A DNA stretch of 64,000 nucleotides from Hemerocallis citrina (lineage: Eukaryota; Streptophyta; Magnoliopsida; Asparagales; Asphodelaceae): positions 251,880,731-251,944,730 of the forward strand of contig CM030364.1 of the NCBI GenBank assembly GCA_017893485.1, written 5' to 3'. Below the pieces are notes generated by a model. It saw nothing but the letters and a program-made list of their open reading frames with translations, was not told where the DNA came from and searched no databases. This document shows, piece by piece, positions 1 to 12,619 of this stretch. How positions within the stretch are numbered: the stretch's first letter is position 1; each line of letters opens with the position of its first letter. The position numbers and the translations under genes are program-made.

Positions 1-1313
1 CTCTCTTTTGTAAATAAACACTCATGTTGAGGATGTGGATTTGTTTAATTTGCTTGTAAAAATTTATAAGGTTGAATCTTTTGTTCGAGAAAGAGATTAT
101 TTGTTCTATGTTTGAATTGAAAATGCATGAGTAAACCATGAATAAGTACTAAGATGAGCCATGGATTTTATTTAATAATAAGTTGGAGATATGGACATAT
201 TGAGTTAACACATGAAGGGTATGAATACCCATGATTCTTGTACATGAAAAATTGTGATTTAAAGTTAGTAAGACCTCAGGTACCGGCTCTATTGAAATAA
301 AAGATTTGAGATATAATTTTGAGATATTTCCATGGAGCTGTCTCGCATTTTTGTGACTAAGTCCGGTAGGAGGTAAAACTAATTCTAGGTATGATAAATT
401 ATTCATGTCTTGAACTGCAAATTAGGCACTTAAGAGAAGTGTAGTAAACCTGGGCAAACGTAAGTGGGGCACTCTATATAGTCGGGTGATGTACTTCGGG
501 ACTATAGACCCAGTTGGGCAGTGTACTCTAGGACTGTGGTTGCTCCGATGAAGACGAGTTTTTAAATCCGGGACTATGCGTAGTCGGTCGGATAGTTTTC
601 GTACTCCAGTGTATATACGTATACCGGGGCTAGAGTGTCACTTGCGGGGGATTCGCACGATGAGGAGTCTGTATAACAATCGGACAGTGTACTCTGGGAC
701 TGGGATTCGTACTCGTGGAATGCCTGAATCTTGTTCTTACTACTGGATAGTTTCATGGCGATGGATCGAGCCCTTTATTGTAGAGTACGTAGGCGCTTGC
801 CCTCGGACCTATATAGTATGGGATGCATAGAATCTGAACAAGTGTGCATTAGTGTCATCCTAGTATAAAATTGTGTGCATTAGGCATTAAGGCATGACAT
901 ACACTTACATGTTTAGCGTAGTCACATTTCTACACTTTATTGTTCATTCAACTGTTGTGATTTTTATTAAAGTAATGAGATCGTTATATGTACGGCATAG
1001 AGATGATAGCCGAGTATAACATTTCGGCAGTTGTAAGTAACTGACATGCCCACAGATTGATATGCAGGTAATGGACTATTCTTGAAGGAGTAAAGCTAAT
1101 ATGATGCAGTCGATGATTCATTTTGATAATGTTGCACAAGTTATATTTGTTTTCCATGTTGTAATCTTTTATTCTTCCGCTGTGTAAACAAAGTGTAATG
1201 TAACTCTGATGTTATTGAAAAAGTTTTAAATTTCCTTGTAAAATTGTACGAAATGAAGTAAAGATCTTGTGGAATCTCAAATTCGGCATTATTTTGGAAT
1301 TCGGGGTGTTACA
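1..1313 (+). mobile_element. 3' part of a long LTR (LTR-1), probably Gypsy
   Basis: This is the end of a long terminal repeat whose start lies before the window. It is homologous along its length to the 3' third of the complete LTR at 50078-53977: both share the stretch around 'aagtccggtaggaggtaaaa' (359 and 53055), 'tacgtaggcgcttgccctcgg', and a terminus ending GTTACA preceded by a TCGGG-type motif. The terminus is at 1313. No primer-binding site follows, so this is a 3' LTR or a solo LTR, not a 5' LTR. The next bases, ACAAG (1314-1318), are the expected TSD, but the other copy is outside the window. By the TGTAAC...GTTACA ends and multi-kilobase length it could belong to the Tekay/Del chromoviruses; that lineage call is inference. 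Confidence 0.75.
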
Positions 1314-1318
1314 ACAAG

Positions 1319-2590
1319 CATGTATACAACAAGAAGTTGTCATCCCTAAGTTATTTCATGTCATGTGTGTAATAAGGCAACTACGGGTGGATCAACACAA
1401 TAGAGACAAGATATAACAGGAGTGTTGCACAAGAATTGTCTCTAGAACACAACTACACTACAGGCGGTATTTAGTACTTGTATTACACAAAGAAAAGAAT
1501 ACAAGTTACTTGCCTTATAGTCGACGACAGAAACGACGGTGCAAAGAGAATAACAGGAATGGACTCCCGGCAATGAACACAATGAACAACGAACCACAAA
1601 CCCAACAACGAGCACAACTCACGGACAACGAAACCCGCGAGCCACACACGAACATAAGGGGGAGAGAGAGACCGGGATGAGAAGACAACAGCTGCCATGG
1701 TCGAGGGACCTGCTGGTTGTGCTGCTGTCGGTGTAGCCGCCGAGAGGAGGAGCACGGCAGGGAGGTGTGCAGCGTCAGGGCTGGGTTTGTCGCAGCGTCG
1801 GAGGGGCTGCGGCTGCCGTCAAGATGCTGCAGTCGCTGCTGACTACGGAAGAGGATCAAGGGAAGACGAAGGTGGAGGAGCATCGGAAAGGGGATCGGGG
1901 ATAGTTGAGGTTGCCGCTGCTTCGGGAGGAAGCAGCGCAGGAGGGGGTGCGGGCTGAAGGACTGAGAGGGAAGGTCGGAGAGGGTGCACAGCAGGGTAGG
2001 GGGACGGGTTCAGGCGACGGGAGAGGGAGAACGGGAGAGAAGGTGGATCGGGAGAGCGGCTAGGTAGTTAGGGATGATAGGGTTAATATACATGGGTATA
2101 TATATATACAGGGAGATAGGGATTAGGGTTTAGGGGTGCTGACGGTAGCGGTTAGGGTATTGGGGTGTTAATGGGTTTTAGGGGTGAAATGTTAGTGGGT
2201 ATGGGTTTAGGGAAAAATTAACAGAGGGAAAAAAAATATAGACTTATTGGGTTTTTAGTGGGTTAGGATAGATCCAAATAAAAATGAGACGATTCAAAAT
2301 AATGAGATGGCACGAAATGGATAAATGAAATAGGACATGAACAAATAAAATAAAGAGGGTCACAAATAATAGCTCGATCAAACAGAGACGAAACAATAGG
2401 CTGACAATAGAATCAAGAACTCAAATAAAAGACGACAAGAACAATAAAATGAATATGTTGAAAAAGAAGATCCAATATACGGTCCAAAAAGAGATACAAG
2501 CTGAATAAATACCCCCCCCCCCCCTCCCCCCCCCCCCCCCCAAAAAAAAAATACATCCAAAAATACAGAAAATGGACAACAGGGGTTACA
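1319..2590 (-). mobile_element. 5' part of a reversed long LTR (LTR-2) interrupted by LTR-1
   Basis: On the minus strand this LTR begins TGTAACCCC at 2590 and runs towards lower coordinates until it is cut by LTR-1. Its layout matches the complete reversed LTR at 40426-43576: an A/G-rich start, a TATA stretch, a pyrimidine-rich then GC-rich leader (about 2040 down to 1680), and a block with 'acttgcctt' near 1510 that recurs at 42308. Open frames in the GC-rich leader (1483-1957) are not credible genes. The 5 bp after the terminus, CCTTC (2591-2595), should be its TSD. It contains a C homopolymer at 2512-2541. Confidence 0.65.
2097..2109 (-). promoter_or_regulatory. TATA box of LTR-2
   Basis: An alternating TA run on the minus strand lies just upstream of a long pyrimidine-rich leader, as expected for the U3/R boundary. 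The related LTR at 40426-43576 has an AT-rich TATA-like stretch at the same place. Confidence 0.4.
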
Positions 2591-2595
2591 CCTTC

Positions 2596-4649
2596 TACTA
2601 GAGGTGGCCGAGGACAGGAAAAAGCACATGCATATGAAAGAGTAATTGATGTATATTTTAGTTTTGAATTTTTATATATAGTTTTTTTAAGCTAATATAA
2701 CATCTTCCATGTTCATGTAGGTTGTTGCTAATCCACCTCTCTCATTTACTAATGTTGGTCAATCATCTCATTCGTCTTCTATTGCACTTGGAGGTCCAGG
2801 TCTATTGGACCCTACACAGTTAACGATGCAATAAAGTCATAGATTTCAGTCTGTGTGGAACGATGCAGCTAAGGAGTTAACTTTCCATACGCATGCAACC
2901 TAGAAAATGCACCTGCTACACATGCATTGTTATTCGATGCTGGTTTTTATGGAATTGGATTAATGGGGCATACGAAGCTTAATCGTGCCGGTAGGAGATA
3001 TGACCATCACACTCCAGAATATTGCCATCATTTCAGAACCATCTCTTGATGGGAAGGTCGTGATTGCAGTGTAGGTTTTGACCGGGAGTAGTTAATTAGA
3101 GATTATCTTGGAATGGAGCCAGGTGCTACTGCCTTTGTTGGATCATCCTCTAGACTCTCCTGGTTGAAGACAAAATTTTAAAACTTTTTGAACGATGTTT
3201 CATCTTAGTTTGATGTTGAATGTTACACTCGGACTTATATTTTGACACTGTTTGGATGTGTTATCTTTTCCAACTCCTCAGGTGATACCGTTCCACTCAT
3301 GTTTCTACCGTTGATCTCTGACATCAGGAAAGTAGGTCAATACAGTTGGGATAGTGCGGTATTAGCTTCTTTGTATCGAAGTTTGTGTGGAGGAGCTTTG
3401 AATGTGGTGCAGATGACGGGATTGATGGCACTATTACATGTGTGGAGCTAGGAGCATTTACACGTTGGTCGACCCCGCATAAGTAAGCAATCTAAGGATG
3501 GATTGAATATGCAGATGGTGAGGTCATGTTGGCTCCTATTTGTGTTGTATTGGGCTGGTGCACACGCGTGAAGAGATAACTCACGTGGGGTGTTGACTTA
3601 TTACAGAGATGAGTTTGATATGTTGCAGGAGGATTTCGTGATATGGAAGCCTTATACTATTGAGAGATTTGAGAGATTGCCACCGACTTGAACAGCGAGC
3701 AACGAGTTTTGGTTTACGATAGCACCATTCATCAACTATAGTGTGGTAGAGTATTATTATCCTGATAGAGTTCTTTGGTAGTTTGGACTTCAGCAAAGCA
3801 TTCCGGTCGCTCAATCATATGACACTAAACTGTATAGTATCAATCAACAAGGTCGATTAGCTAGTCATGATTGGGAAAAATATCACCATGATCATGTTAT
3901 TGCATGAAATGAGAGCAGATTTGAGACTATCATTATAGGAATTGAGCCATATGATGGATCCTTGCACGATGCGTACGTATTATGGTATTAGAGGATTACA
4001 TGTTTGTTTATTGTTTCTCCTTCCGCTAAGCAAATAAGGGTCCAACTACCATTTTTGAGAAGAGAGATTAAACCAACTCCCAAACATTCAACTTTGCAAC
4101 CCATGTTTCAACTGAAGGCATCGACATCACGATCCATTGTAAGAATTAATACTTCTTTGTTCATTTCATTTTTTTTCTTTCTATTTGAATCAAATTCAGT
4201 ATTTCGTACTGCAATATATGATACATTCTAATTTGTTGCAGATTGATGAAACATGGAAGATTGCTCGGAAATGCACTCATGCCTTATCAAGTGATGTGCC
4301 TGATGTCGTCAAGGAATTTGCACGATAAATTTTCAAACTTTGCAGGGTACAACTAGAAGAGGTTGGTGAGGTTGCCAAACTAAAGGCTATGTTGATAGCT
4401 CTAGTTCATCAGACCGAAAGGCGTGGGATGTCTTATAGCCCTAGTTCGCAAGCACGTCAATCAAGAAATTACCAGGTGCAACAGGAACATGTGCAACAAC
4501 AAGAAGATGTGCAACAATAAGAAGAAGATCAAGATGATGATGAGCATATTCTCATGTCACAGCTAACACAAATAGGTGATAAGCATCCGTCAAAGCCAGC
4601 TCCAAAGAAGAAGAATGCGAAGACGCAATTTTATGTACCCTGGGGTTAA
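2596..4649 (+). pseudogene. Plant mobile domain (PMD, MAIN/MAIL-like) pseudogene
   Basis: Fragments in all three frames read as one PMD protein. Near 2735-2835 is a spliced-exon start ending 'GGPGLLDPTQLTMQ', the family's leading LxxQ segment. The longest open block (3242-3451) contains 'GDTVPLMFLPLISDIRKV' and 'YSWDSAVLASLYRSLCGGAL', which match the second PMD copy at 36246-37022 almost residue for residue. A C-terminal low-complexity exon follows at 4240-4649. Many in-frame stops stand where the relative has Trp (TGG to TAG or TGA), as expected from C-to-T decay, and there are several frameshifts. The first exon is cut by LTR-2 at 2591. PMD proteins occur both as host genes (MAIN, MAIL1) and inside MULEs and Gypsy elements. 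The palindromes just downstream suggest that this copy rode in a MULE. Confidence 0.7.
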
Positions 4650-4959
4650 TTTTGTGTATTAATTTCTGGTTAGCAAACTAGTTAGCTATTTGAACTTCTA
4701 TAATTTTGATGTATATATTTGTGTTTAGCAAATTTTGATGTGTATATTAGTCTTGCTTTTTTCTGAATTGAAGTTGATGTTTTGATATTTAATGTGGTTA
4801 TATATATTTGATTTCTATGTGTGAACTAGCTGCAACCACTTGGTTCTGTTTGATTTCAATGTGTGAGCTAGCTGCAGCTCTTTTGAATTGTAAAAAAAGA
4901 ATCAATGTAGTTTAAAATTTCATCTATCACTGAACACATAGAGCTCACAATTAGGAACT

Positions 4960-5520
4960 GTGGCTTCTGTGTGCACGTTGTCGCAACTGCTAGTTGCGGC
5001 CTCTCTTTAATATATTCCACCCGAGAGTTTGTTCTCTCTGTCTCCACTTTGGGATGCAATAGCTATTCTCAACTGTTGCAAGCATATAAAAAAGGCCGCT
5101 ACTAGACACTGCAGCCTACATATAAACATGGCCGCAGTTACCAACTACAACCTACATATAGACAAGTTGCGGCCTCTCTTTAAGATTTTCAACCAGAGAT
5201 TCTTGGCTCTCTGTCTCTATGCTTTGAGACACAGTCTCTATTGGGAACTGCTGCATACGTTTATACAAGGCCCAACTGCGGCCTTAGCTATACACAAAAT
5301 GAGCTGCGCCCACAGATGGGAACTGCGGCAACAACAACAAAATATTAAGAAGAAGCTACAGTTCCCATTTGCGGCGGCCTCATAATAGCAGAAGCCGCAG
5401 TTGACAACTGCGGTATTTACTGACATGGCTAAAAAAAAGTCAACGCAAAAGCCGCAGTTGACAACTGCGGTATTTACTGACATGGCTCAAAAAAAAGTCA
5501 ACACATTGAATTGGCGTTTC
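4960..5520. repeat. GCAGTTG/CAACTGC palindrome cluster with a 57-bp tandem duplication
   Basis: The motif gcagttg...caactgc recurs many times in both orientations. At its right end a 57-bp unit is present twice in tandem (5394-5450 and 5451-5507), each starting with the palindrome gccgcagttgacaactgcgg. The same core recurs in the foldback MULE at 16938-17017 and 31833-32522, so this is probably the subterminal part of a related MULE that carried the PMD gene upstream. I found no clear terminal inverted repeat or TSD. Confidence 0.55.
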
Positions 5521-5529
5521 CTCTCTCTC

Positions 5530-5539
<10 letters not shown>

Positions 5540-5560
<21 letters not shown>

Positions 5561-5561
5561 G
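5540..5561 (+). repeat. G22 homopolymer
   Basis: Twenty-two consecutive G follow a CT/T run. This is one of four long G or C runs in the window (also 2512-2541, 38941-38952, 63527-63543). Confidence 0.9.
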
Positions 5562-5629
5562 AGGGAGGAAATGGAGCTTATTTTGGGGAAAAAAATTGAG
5601 GGAGGTAAACTATGTTGGTTCATTAGCAA

Positions 5630-5880
5630 AAATAATAATAGATCTCTACTATTGTAAGCTAAATTTTAGTGAAGTTTGTGCCTTAGAACATTTGTAGTTC
5701 CTTTGATGCTAAAATTTGGGTATTTGGAAATAGGAAATTTGAGTTATAGTTGTAGTTATTTGAAGCTAAAATTTAGCTTTAAAAAAAACAACTCGAATGA
5801 ATGATGATTTTTCGTCGTAATTTTTTTAAATTTTTTGTTAAAATTTCAAAAGCATCGGACGAGGGATCAAATCTCGTACG

Positions 5881-5912
<32 letters not shown>

Positions 5913-6486
5913 GTGTTCGGACGGAGATCAAATCCCATCCGAGAGAATTTTTGGATTAATGATCTTAATTTAATCTTAATTAAATCTTAAATAAATATTA
6001 AATAAATCTTAAATCTTAATTAAATTTCGATTAAAATCTAATGCATACACATAATAATTTTGTATGCCTACTTTAGAATTTTTTCTCCACAAATGAGAAA
6101 AATGAGACTGAACGGGAGATCTTCAGAGATTTTTTTTTTAATTTAACAATTGTTTGGACAGTATATGATTTCCCGTCTGATCGTTTTTATAAAAAAAAAA
6201 TGATCGGACAAAAAATCATTTCCCGTCCGATATATTGAAAATAAAAAAAGAAAGCAATGAAAGATAATCTTTCGTCCGATTCTTTTATTTTTATTTTTAA
6301 AATGAACGAACAAAAGATCATCGTTCATCGGCTATATTTTCCGAACTCCTATATCTTCTTCCAAATATAGCCGACAGCTGTTTCGATCGAATCCAAAATT
6401 TGGGTATTTAGTCAGCTCAAACTACAACACTCTTTTTTCCAAATTTTGGAAAAAATGAGTTTTTCAAACACCGACTGTAGATGCTC
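5630..6486. mobile_element. Decayed Tourist/Harbinger-like MITE remnant
   Basis: The right end reads ctgtagatgctc followed by TTA (6487-6489), matching the right end and TTA target site of the MITE at 44448-45113. Inside are hairpin motifs of the same kind, in which a 'cggacgggaaatgat'-like arm faces its complement (around 5850-5945, 6110-6240 and 6260-6330). The left end is not clear, so the start is approximate. No coding capacity. Confidence 0.5.
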
Positions 6487-7133
6487 TTATAAGATATACT
6501 ATATTTGTACTAGTGTAGGCATTTATTGTAAGTAAATCTAACGTACATTCCATAAGATATACTGCACCAGTCATAGGTAAATCTGCTGTCTTTCAATCTT
6601 TTACGACAAGTATAAATCTACTATGAACCTTAGTTATCTAAAACATGATTATAAGATTTACTAAAATCCTGTATGGCTTTATATATATAACGAAAATATG
6701 TACTTTCATTCAGTATTCAGTGTGTGCAAGTGGAGACTCAATTGTCCCACCTTCATCCGTCATTAAACCAAGTAAAAGTCACAATCTACAATCAATCATC
6801 TATGAACTATAACAAATAAATACAAAATTTTCAGTTAACCCCTTCCAGAAAATGCCACTACATTATGATCTTCAATCCAAGATTTATCGTTACATACACA
6901 TTGCCTCTGTGTTCCATCCCAAAACATAAATGGAGAAAATAAATCAAAAAGAGAAAAAGAGAAAAAAAGAAAGAAAAAAAAGAAAGAAAAAAAAGAAAGA
7001 AGACGTCCTACAATCTACCAAGAGACTACATAGTATTAGAAATTCCCCCGGTGTATTCTTAATTAGCAGTGTACTTAAGATACCAGTCCTGCCCAAATAA
7101 GCAGCTAAATATTATTCCTGTGAAGCCTGCTCG
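6487..7133. other. 3' flank of the TMEM41-like gene with a GAAA-rich microsatellite
   Basis: Downstream region of the minus-strand gene. It contains an A/G-only simple repeat at about 6938-7002 (gaaa/gaaaa units). No open frame or known repeat was recognised. The 3' UTR must begin at 7133, but I could not fix a polyadenylation site. Confidence 0.5.
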
Positions 7134-10100
7134 TTATTCGTATGTCCGCTTCCTTTTAAGTACAGTTGGGACTATGGAGATACCCCCAATCATGAATAGA
7201 ACTACCAGGGTCTTGAAGTCGTATAGATCTCGCACCGATTTTAGATCCCCAAGAGCAAGGCCAGCCTGCAGATGAAACAGTTCAGATGAGTTTTTTGAGC
7301 CAGTTAAAAGCGGAATGTTACTGGAATCATCATCAGTACTATTAGAATCAGTATCCTGAAGATGCTAGTTTAGTGTAATAAATGTAACGATATGTTGGCA
7401 ATCCATATACTACCTACTTGTTGAGCCAGTATATGCTCATGGAACCTATGCAAAATATGAGAGGACGACATACATTTTTCCACCTAAAAATGAAAGTGAT
7501 ACAATAGTAGGCTTTAGACTGGCAGAGGCAATCACATTCATTTTGATGGCAAAATGCGTGGAAAAAATAATAATAAACTAGCTGGGAAAACCAAACCTGG
7601 AGTTTGAAGTTTGCAAAATATAAAATCAGACTCCACGCACTCAGCAAAAATAAACCACATTCAAAATACAATCTAAAATGCTACAGTTGAAATAAACTAG
7701 GTCATTCCAATCTCCAGCTATCTTTCTTCAAATCAAAATGGCTAGGCTCCATGAAAATTTGGCAAAATTCACAACCAGGCAGGAACTAAAATTGGAGCCT
7801 CCCCTAATTAGAGGGGCAAAATTCAGGCAAAGAAAACAACAGACAAGTGAGTACCTTATCAACCTCCAAATTATCAATCGTAAAACACCAATTCTCAACC
7901 TCCAAATTATCCTAGACCAATTAAAATGCATAATGAACTAAGAAAAATAAGTCTAAAAGAAGGGAAAACATGATAGAATAACTATAGGATATATAATCAA
8001 CTCGCAAGCCAAGAACTATGCATACCATGCTCCCAAATTAAAATGGTAGGTGTCACCCACTCCAACTCCATATCTTTAAAAGTCATCAGTTACTTCACAG
8101 CACATTATTTGTCTACTTCTGATTCTAATCCCTGCTACCCTGTATGACTTTGACCTAATGCAAAACATAATTCGAAAGATATCACTATATGGGAAATTCT
8201 GAAATGGCAGCACCCCTTGTTATGTACAACAGAGAACATGTTCTTCTACTGCTGTATTATTCCTCCTGTTCTCTCCTCATCCAAAATAAAGCATATCATC
8301 TTTATCACCCACAGAAGTTATGTCAAATTAGTCTCTGATTCAGATTTTTGAATTTTGGTAGCAAAAACCTAAAGAGCTGCAAATAGTCAGATGGCTGATC
8401 ATGACTCTTTAACAAAGTTACAATTCAAGGTAGAACAACCACTGATAGAATGCTAATTACATATGAATGGAGTTGTCGTTAACAAACCTTCCATGACACT
8501 AGACAAAGACAAAAGAGGACAAAAAACATATTAAAGAGAGAATTGGACACTAGTCAAGTGTAAAGGAGTTGAATAATGCGAATAATAAATCTTCAAGCTT
8601 TGGTTGTTTGAGCATAAAGAAACAGGTAAGGAGGCAAATAATTCATGAACATTCCCTGATTTTAGGGAAGATAGCAGATACAGGAGTAAGATTTTTGTCA
8701 GCTCCAAACAGGATACTAGAGTATGACATTTTAATTAAGGGGCCAACTCAGTATACACACAAGGATAAAAACCAGGACAAAAACCACAATTCAAACTTTG
8801 AACTGCAAATTTATCCCACAACCATGGCCAAATTATTCAATGTCTGCAACATGAAGAAAATTCCATGCCAGGTGTTCAAGTAGTTTGAAACAATCCCCTA
8901 ATAGGGGTGTGCATGACAGTGCGAGTGTCTAGAGCCTTGTTCAAAAATAATAATAAACCAGTGCCTCTTCCGTACAAAAATATATCTTAGAACTTTCTTT
9001 TCTTTCTAATTGAAAAATCCATCCTTCACTACAATCATATATTTTTAAGAAACAGACTCACTATAAGATGATCCACATGGTTCATCTTGATCTACGCATG
9101 TCAATTGGTCCAAGGATGAGGAGTCAAGTGATTTGCACCTTCTTACCTAGGCATTAATTTGGCTTAAAGGTTTGCAATAAAGTAATTTTGGAAGCAGAAA
9201 ATTAGCGAGTGAAAATTTTCAAAACAACTTGATCTCTCTAAATTAAGTATGTAGATTAATAAGTAACTAAGATGCAACTATCTTCATCGTAACTCCCCCC
9301 TCTTTGGCAGTGAATACATAGTCCTATATGAATGAATGATCAACTGCGAAGATTAATGATGACCGATCAAGTTAGCAAACAATTTTTTTGTCCATATAGA
9401 CAAGAATTTAAATTAAATAACTATATCAAAGCAAGGATCATAAGAAATCTTTCAGTTACTTAGAAATGAACAATAGAAACTAAGAAGTTTCATGCTAAAA
9501 TTAGATATATGGACATCTACGAAAAAACAATGCATGATCGTTAAAGCCACGTAGAGGAAAGGCTTGGCTACACAGAAGGCCCAAAGCATGCACAATGACG
9601 AATCAAACGTAACTAATCCCGTATGACAAACAAGATATCAATCATGATAATGAACGAACAATGAAATAAAAAATGGAAGACCACTCAGATATGGAACTTA
9701 CTCTGACGGTGATATATGATGCTGGAATAAGACCAATCATCGTCGCGAGGAAGAAAATGTGAAAAGGTATGTCAACTATTGGAGATGCTACATTTATAAA
9801 TAAGTTGGGTAACGTCGGAGTTATCCTCAAAAAAAGCATGTAATTCAACAACTTTTCCCTATGCTTTGCTATCTGTATTAGACAGAAATTTTGTCACTAA
9901 ATTGTGCCACACATATAGAAAAATCAATAGAACACTATTAAACAGCAAGTTGAGCTAGTTTGAGTGATACCTCTGCCTGAAAAAATCTCAACTTTTCAGG
10001 CCATAGCCAGTTAACCAATGGCCTGCCTATCAGTTTAGAAAGAAAGTAGCTGCACGATGCACCAGAAGTGGCAGTAAAAACAACCAAAACAACGCCTTTG

Positions 10101-12577
10101 ACAACCCCAAAAAGAGCTCCAGCGAGCAATGACATAAATATTGTCCCAGGAATCATAAATGTCTGCATAAAGATGTAAGTTGCACAGTAACCCAGCATAA
10201 ATCTGGCTTGGTAATCACTTGCATAGACTGCAATATTATCTCTGCAAAACAAAAAAATCATGAATTAAGGTAAACATAATGCATCTACAACAAGAATAGG
10301 TTGCTTATTAAGATCTAAATTATAACTACTTCAGAATGTTGCAGTATGGGTATTGGACAGAAGTACTATCAATTGATAGAACAGCGAAAAGAGTATAATA
10401 ATGAAAAGTAATACTGATTATATGCTTAGTTACTTATGTTGATGGTTGTAAGTGGAAGCCTGCAAGGTACTAGATCAAATGTAATAATCTCCTTATTTAA
10501 AAGAAGGAAGATATAGAGTTGAAGCAACACAGTTTAAGAATATCTCGAAATCCTGTAAAAGAAGCTGGAGCAAGGCAGGATAATCAGGTTGTTAACTGTT
10601 GGATATAGAGAACGAAACAACATAGTTGTATGATGAATATGCATAACTATTATGTCCTTGCGCCGACAGGCAATAATACTAAGGACACTAGTTTCAGACT
10701 TAAGAGTCAAGCTGCAATGCTTTAACCAACATGAAGCACAATGTTAGGCATATACATGGAAACTCAGGATATCAATAATTTTGTTGCAGTTTTATGTAAG
10801 TGTTTTCCAATTGTTAATTTGAAAATGTAGGTAACAATAATGGAGCAGACTTCACAGCTGAATAAGGTGTCATCCGATTACTTAGATCATGAATCATGAC
10901 TAACATAATTTGACAGTAATTGACACTATTTTGTGATCAATGACCAATGAAGCACAAATAGAATTACCAAGACCAAAGCTCATTGTTGTCATTAGTTTGC
11001 AGAATTAAAAAGGACCAAATAGTTATGCGTGCATACTGAGTGGTCCCTTCAGACCAAATGTAATTTCAAGCATAAGTATGGACAAATAATGGTGATCAGG
11101 TTTCCACCAGTAATTTTACTAAGCTTCTTGGAAAAAGTGGAACATTTATCCTTCACAATTCCACCGAAATGTTATGGAGGGCAGTGGAATATATAGCCAA
11201 TTTAGCTGTTCATATAATAAAAAGTTGAGAATTTAGGAGTTTGTTTAAACTTTTCCCTCATGTAGATAAATATCAATCATCACTTGTATTCAAGGATCCT
11301 ATCGCTCAGCATCAATAAAATTACTGAAACTGTTGTGAGCAAAAATCGCTTGGAAGGGGAAGAAAAAACTTTGAAATCGTATGGGTCCTCTAGTATTTAT
11401 GTAAAGCCTCTGTATTGCATGTGTTTTACATAGCCAAAGAGTGGTTCACTAGTTCAACTTTGTATGCATTAATCCATTTGCACATTAGAAATTCCCATGC
11501 CAGATTTTTACATTTGGTTTAACCAATATATTAAATATTTCTCGCATATCCGTAACATATTTATATTCCCATATAGACCTATTCCCACCTAGTATGAATA
11601 TAAGAAACATATTTTGCTTCTCAATGTTGTATCCTCACTTGACATGATCCAACCGTAGCTGTTGTCCCCATCACCACTACCTTTGCTACAGCCATCGATG
11701 CCTCTCATAAAGCTACCACCACTACCTCAGGATAATCTCTCATCATCACTCAAACTACAACAGCACAACCCTATATTGCAAGTCAATAACATCATCCTAT
11801 TCACCAACATAAACTCAAAAGTCTATTATCAAGGAAATATATAGAACCTTGTCAACTATGTACAAAAATCTTCTTGAATTTTACCGCGATACTATCTAAT
11901 TGGTCAACCAAGACACTAAAGGCCCTCTCATAAATTGTGCAGCATAATCATTATAAAGTTTTAGAAAAGGTTAAAAACCTGAAACAATGTGTTGAAGATG
12001 GACAATTCAATTAAAAATGCTAATATCTAATACGTATTAAATGGGGGCCTTGCTGCACATGATATATAATGGAATGGAAAGTGACAGAGCAAAATCCCTC
12101 CCCTACATATTGGGAAGATAATATAAGGAAGATTCCAATATTTCAAATGGGACATGGAGGATAAATATTTGATTAGATTTTCGGACTTTGAAATCTTTTA
12201 TGAATTAACAAGAGAATTAAGCTTTGAATAGTTATGTTGCTACATTGGTCACATACAAGATATTCCAACAAAATATTTTGTAATGCCTATGATCTTAGAA
12301 ATGTTTAAAACTAATCGGACTTGAAGAAAACTTTGTTTTTTTGCTTCGTTTGTTTTTAATAAGACCGTAGCCATACACACCATACAAGGGTATTCGTACA
12401 AATGGAATTCGAACACCAGACCCTTTTGCTAACTAGTTAAGAGGCTTACCACTCGACCTCAGTGTCACTCGCGAAACATTTAGTTTTAATGTACAGCTTT
12501 TGCGGTTTTGCTAGTGTGCCCAAATCTCTCTCCTCCTACTCCCCTTCCGTTCTACCACTACATATATATATATCTAC

Positions 12578-12619
<42 letters not shown>

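Noticed and set aside
1314..1345. Primer-binding site after LTR-1
   Set aside because: No TGG-type tRNA complement follows the LTR end; the sequence is LTR-2 instead.
1483..1957. ORFs of 86-122 aa on both strands
   Set aside because: Same GC-rich LTR leader as above, in LTR-2.
8569..8883. 104-aa plus-strand ORF in intron 3
   Set aside because: No domain, and lies inside an intron of the opposite-strand gene with ordinary AT-rich composition.
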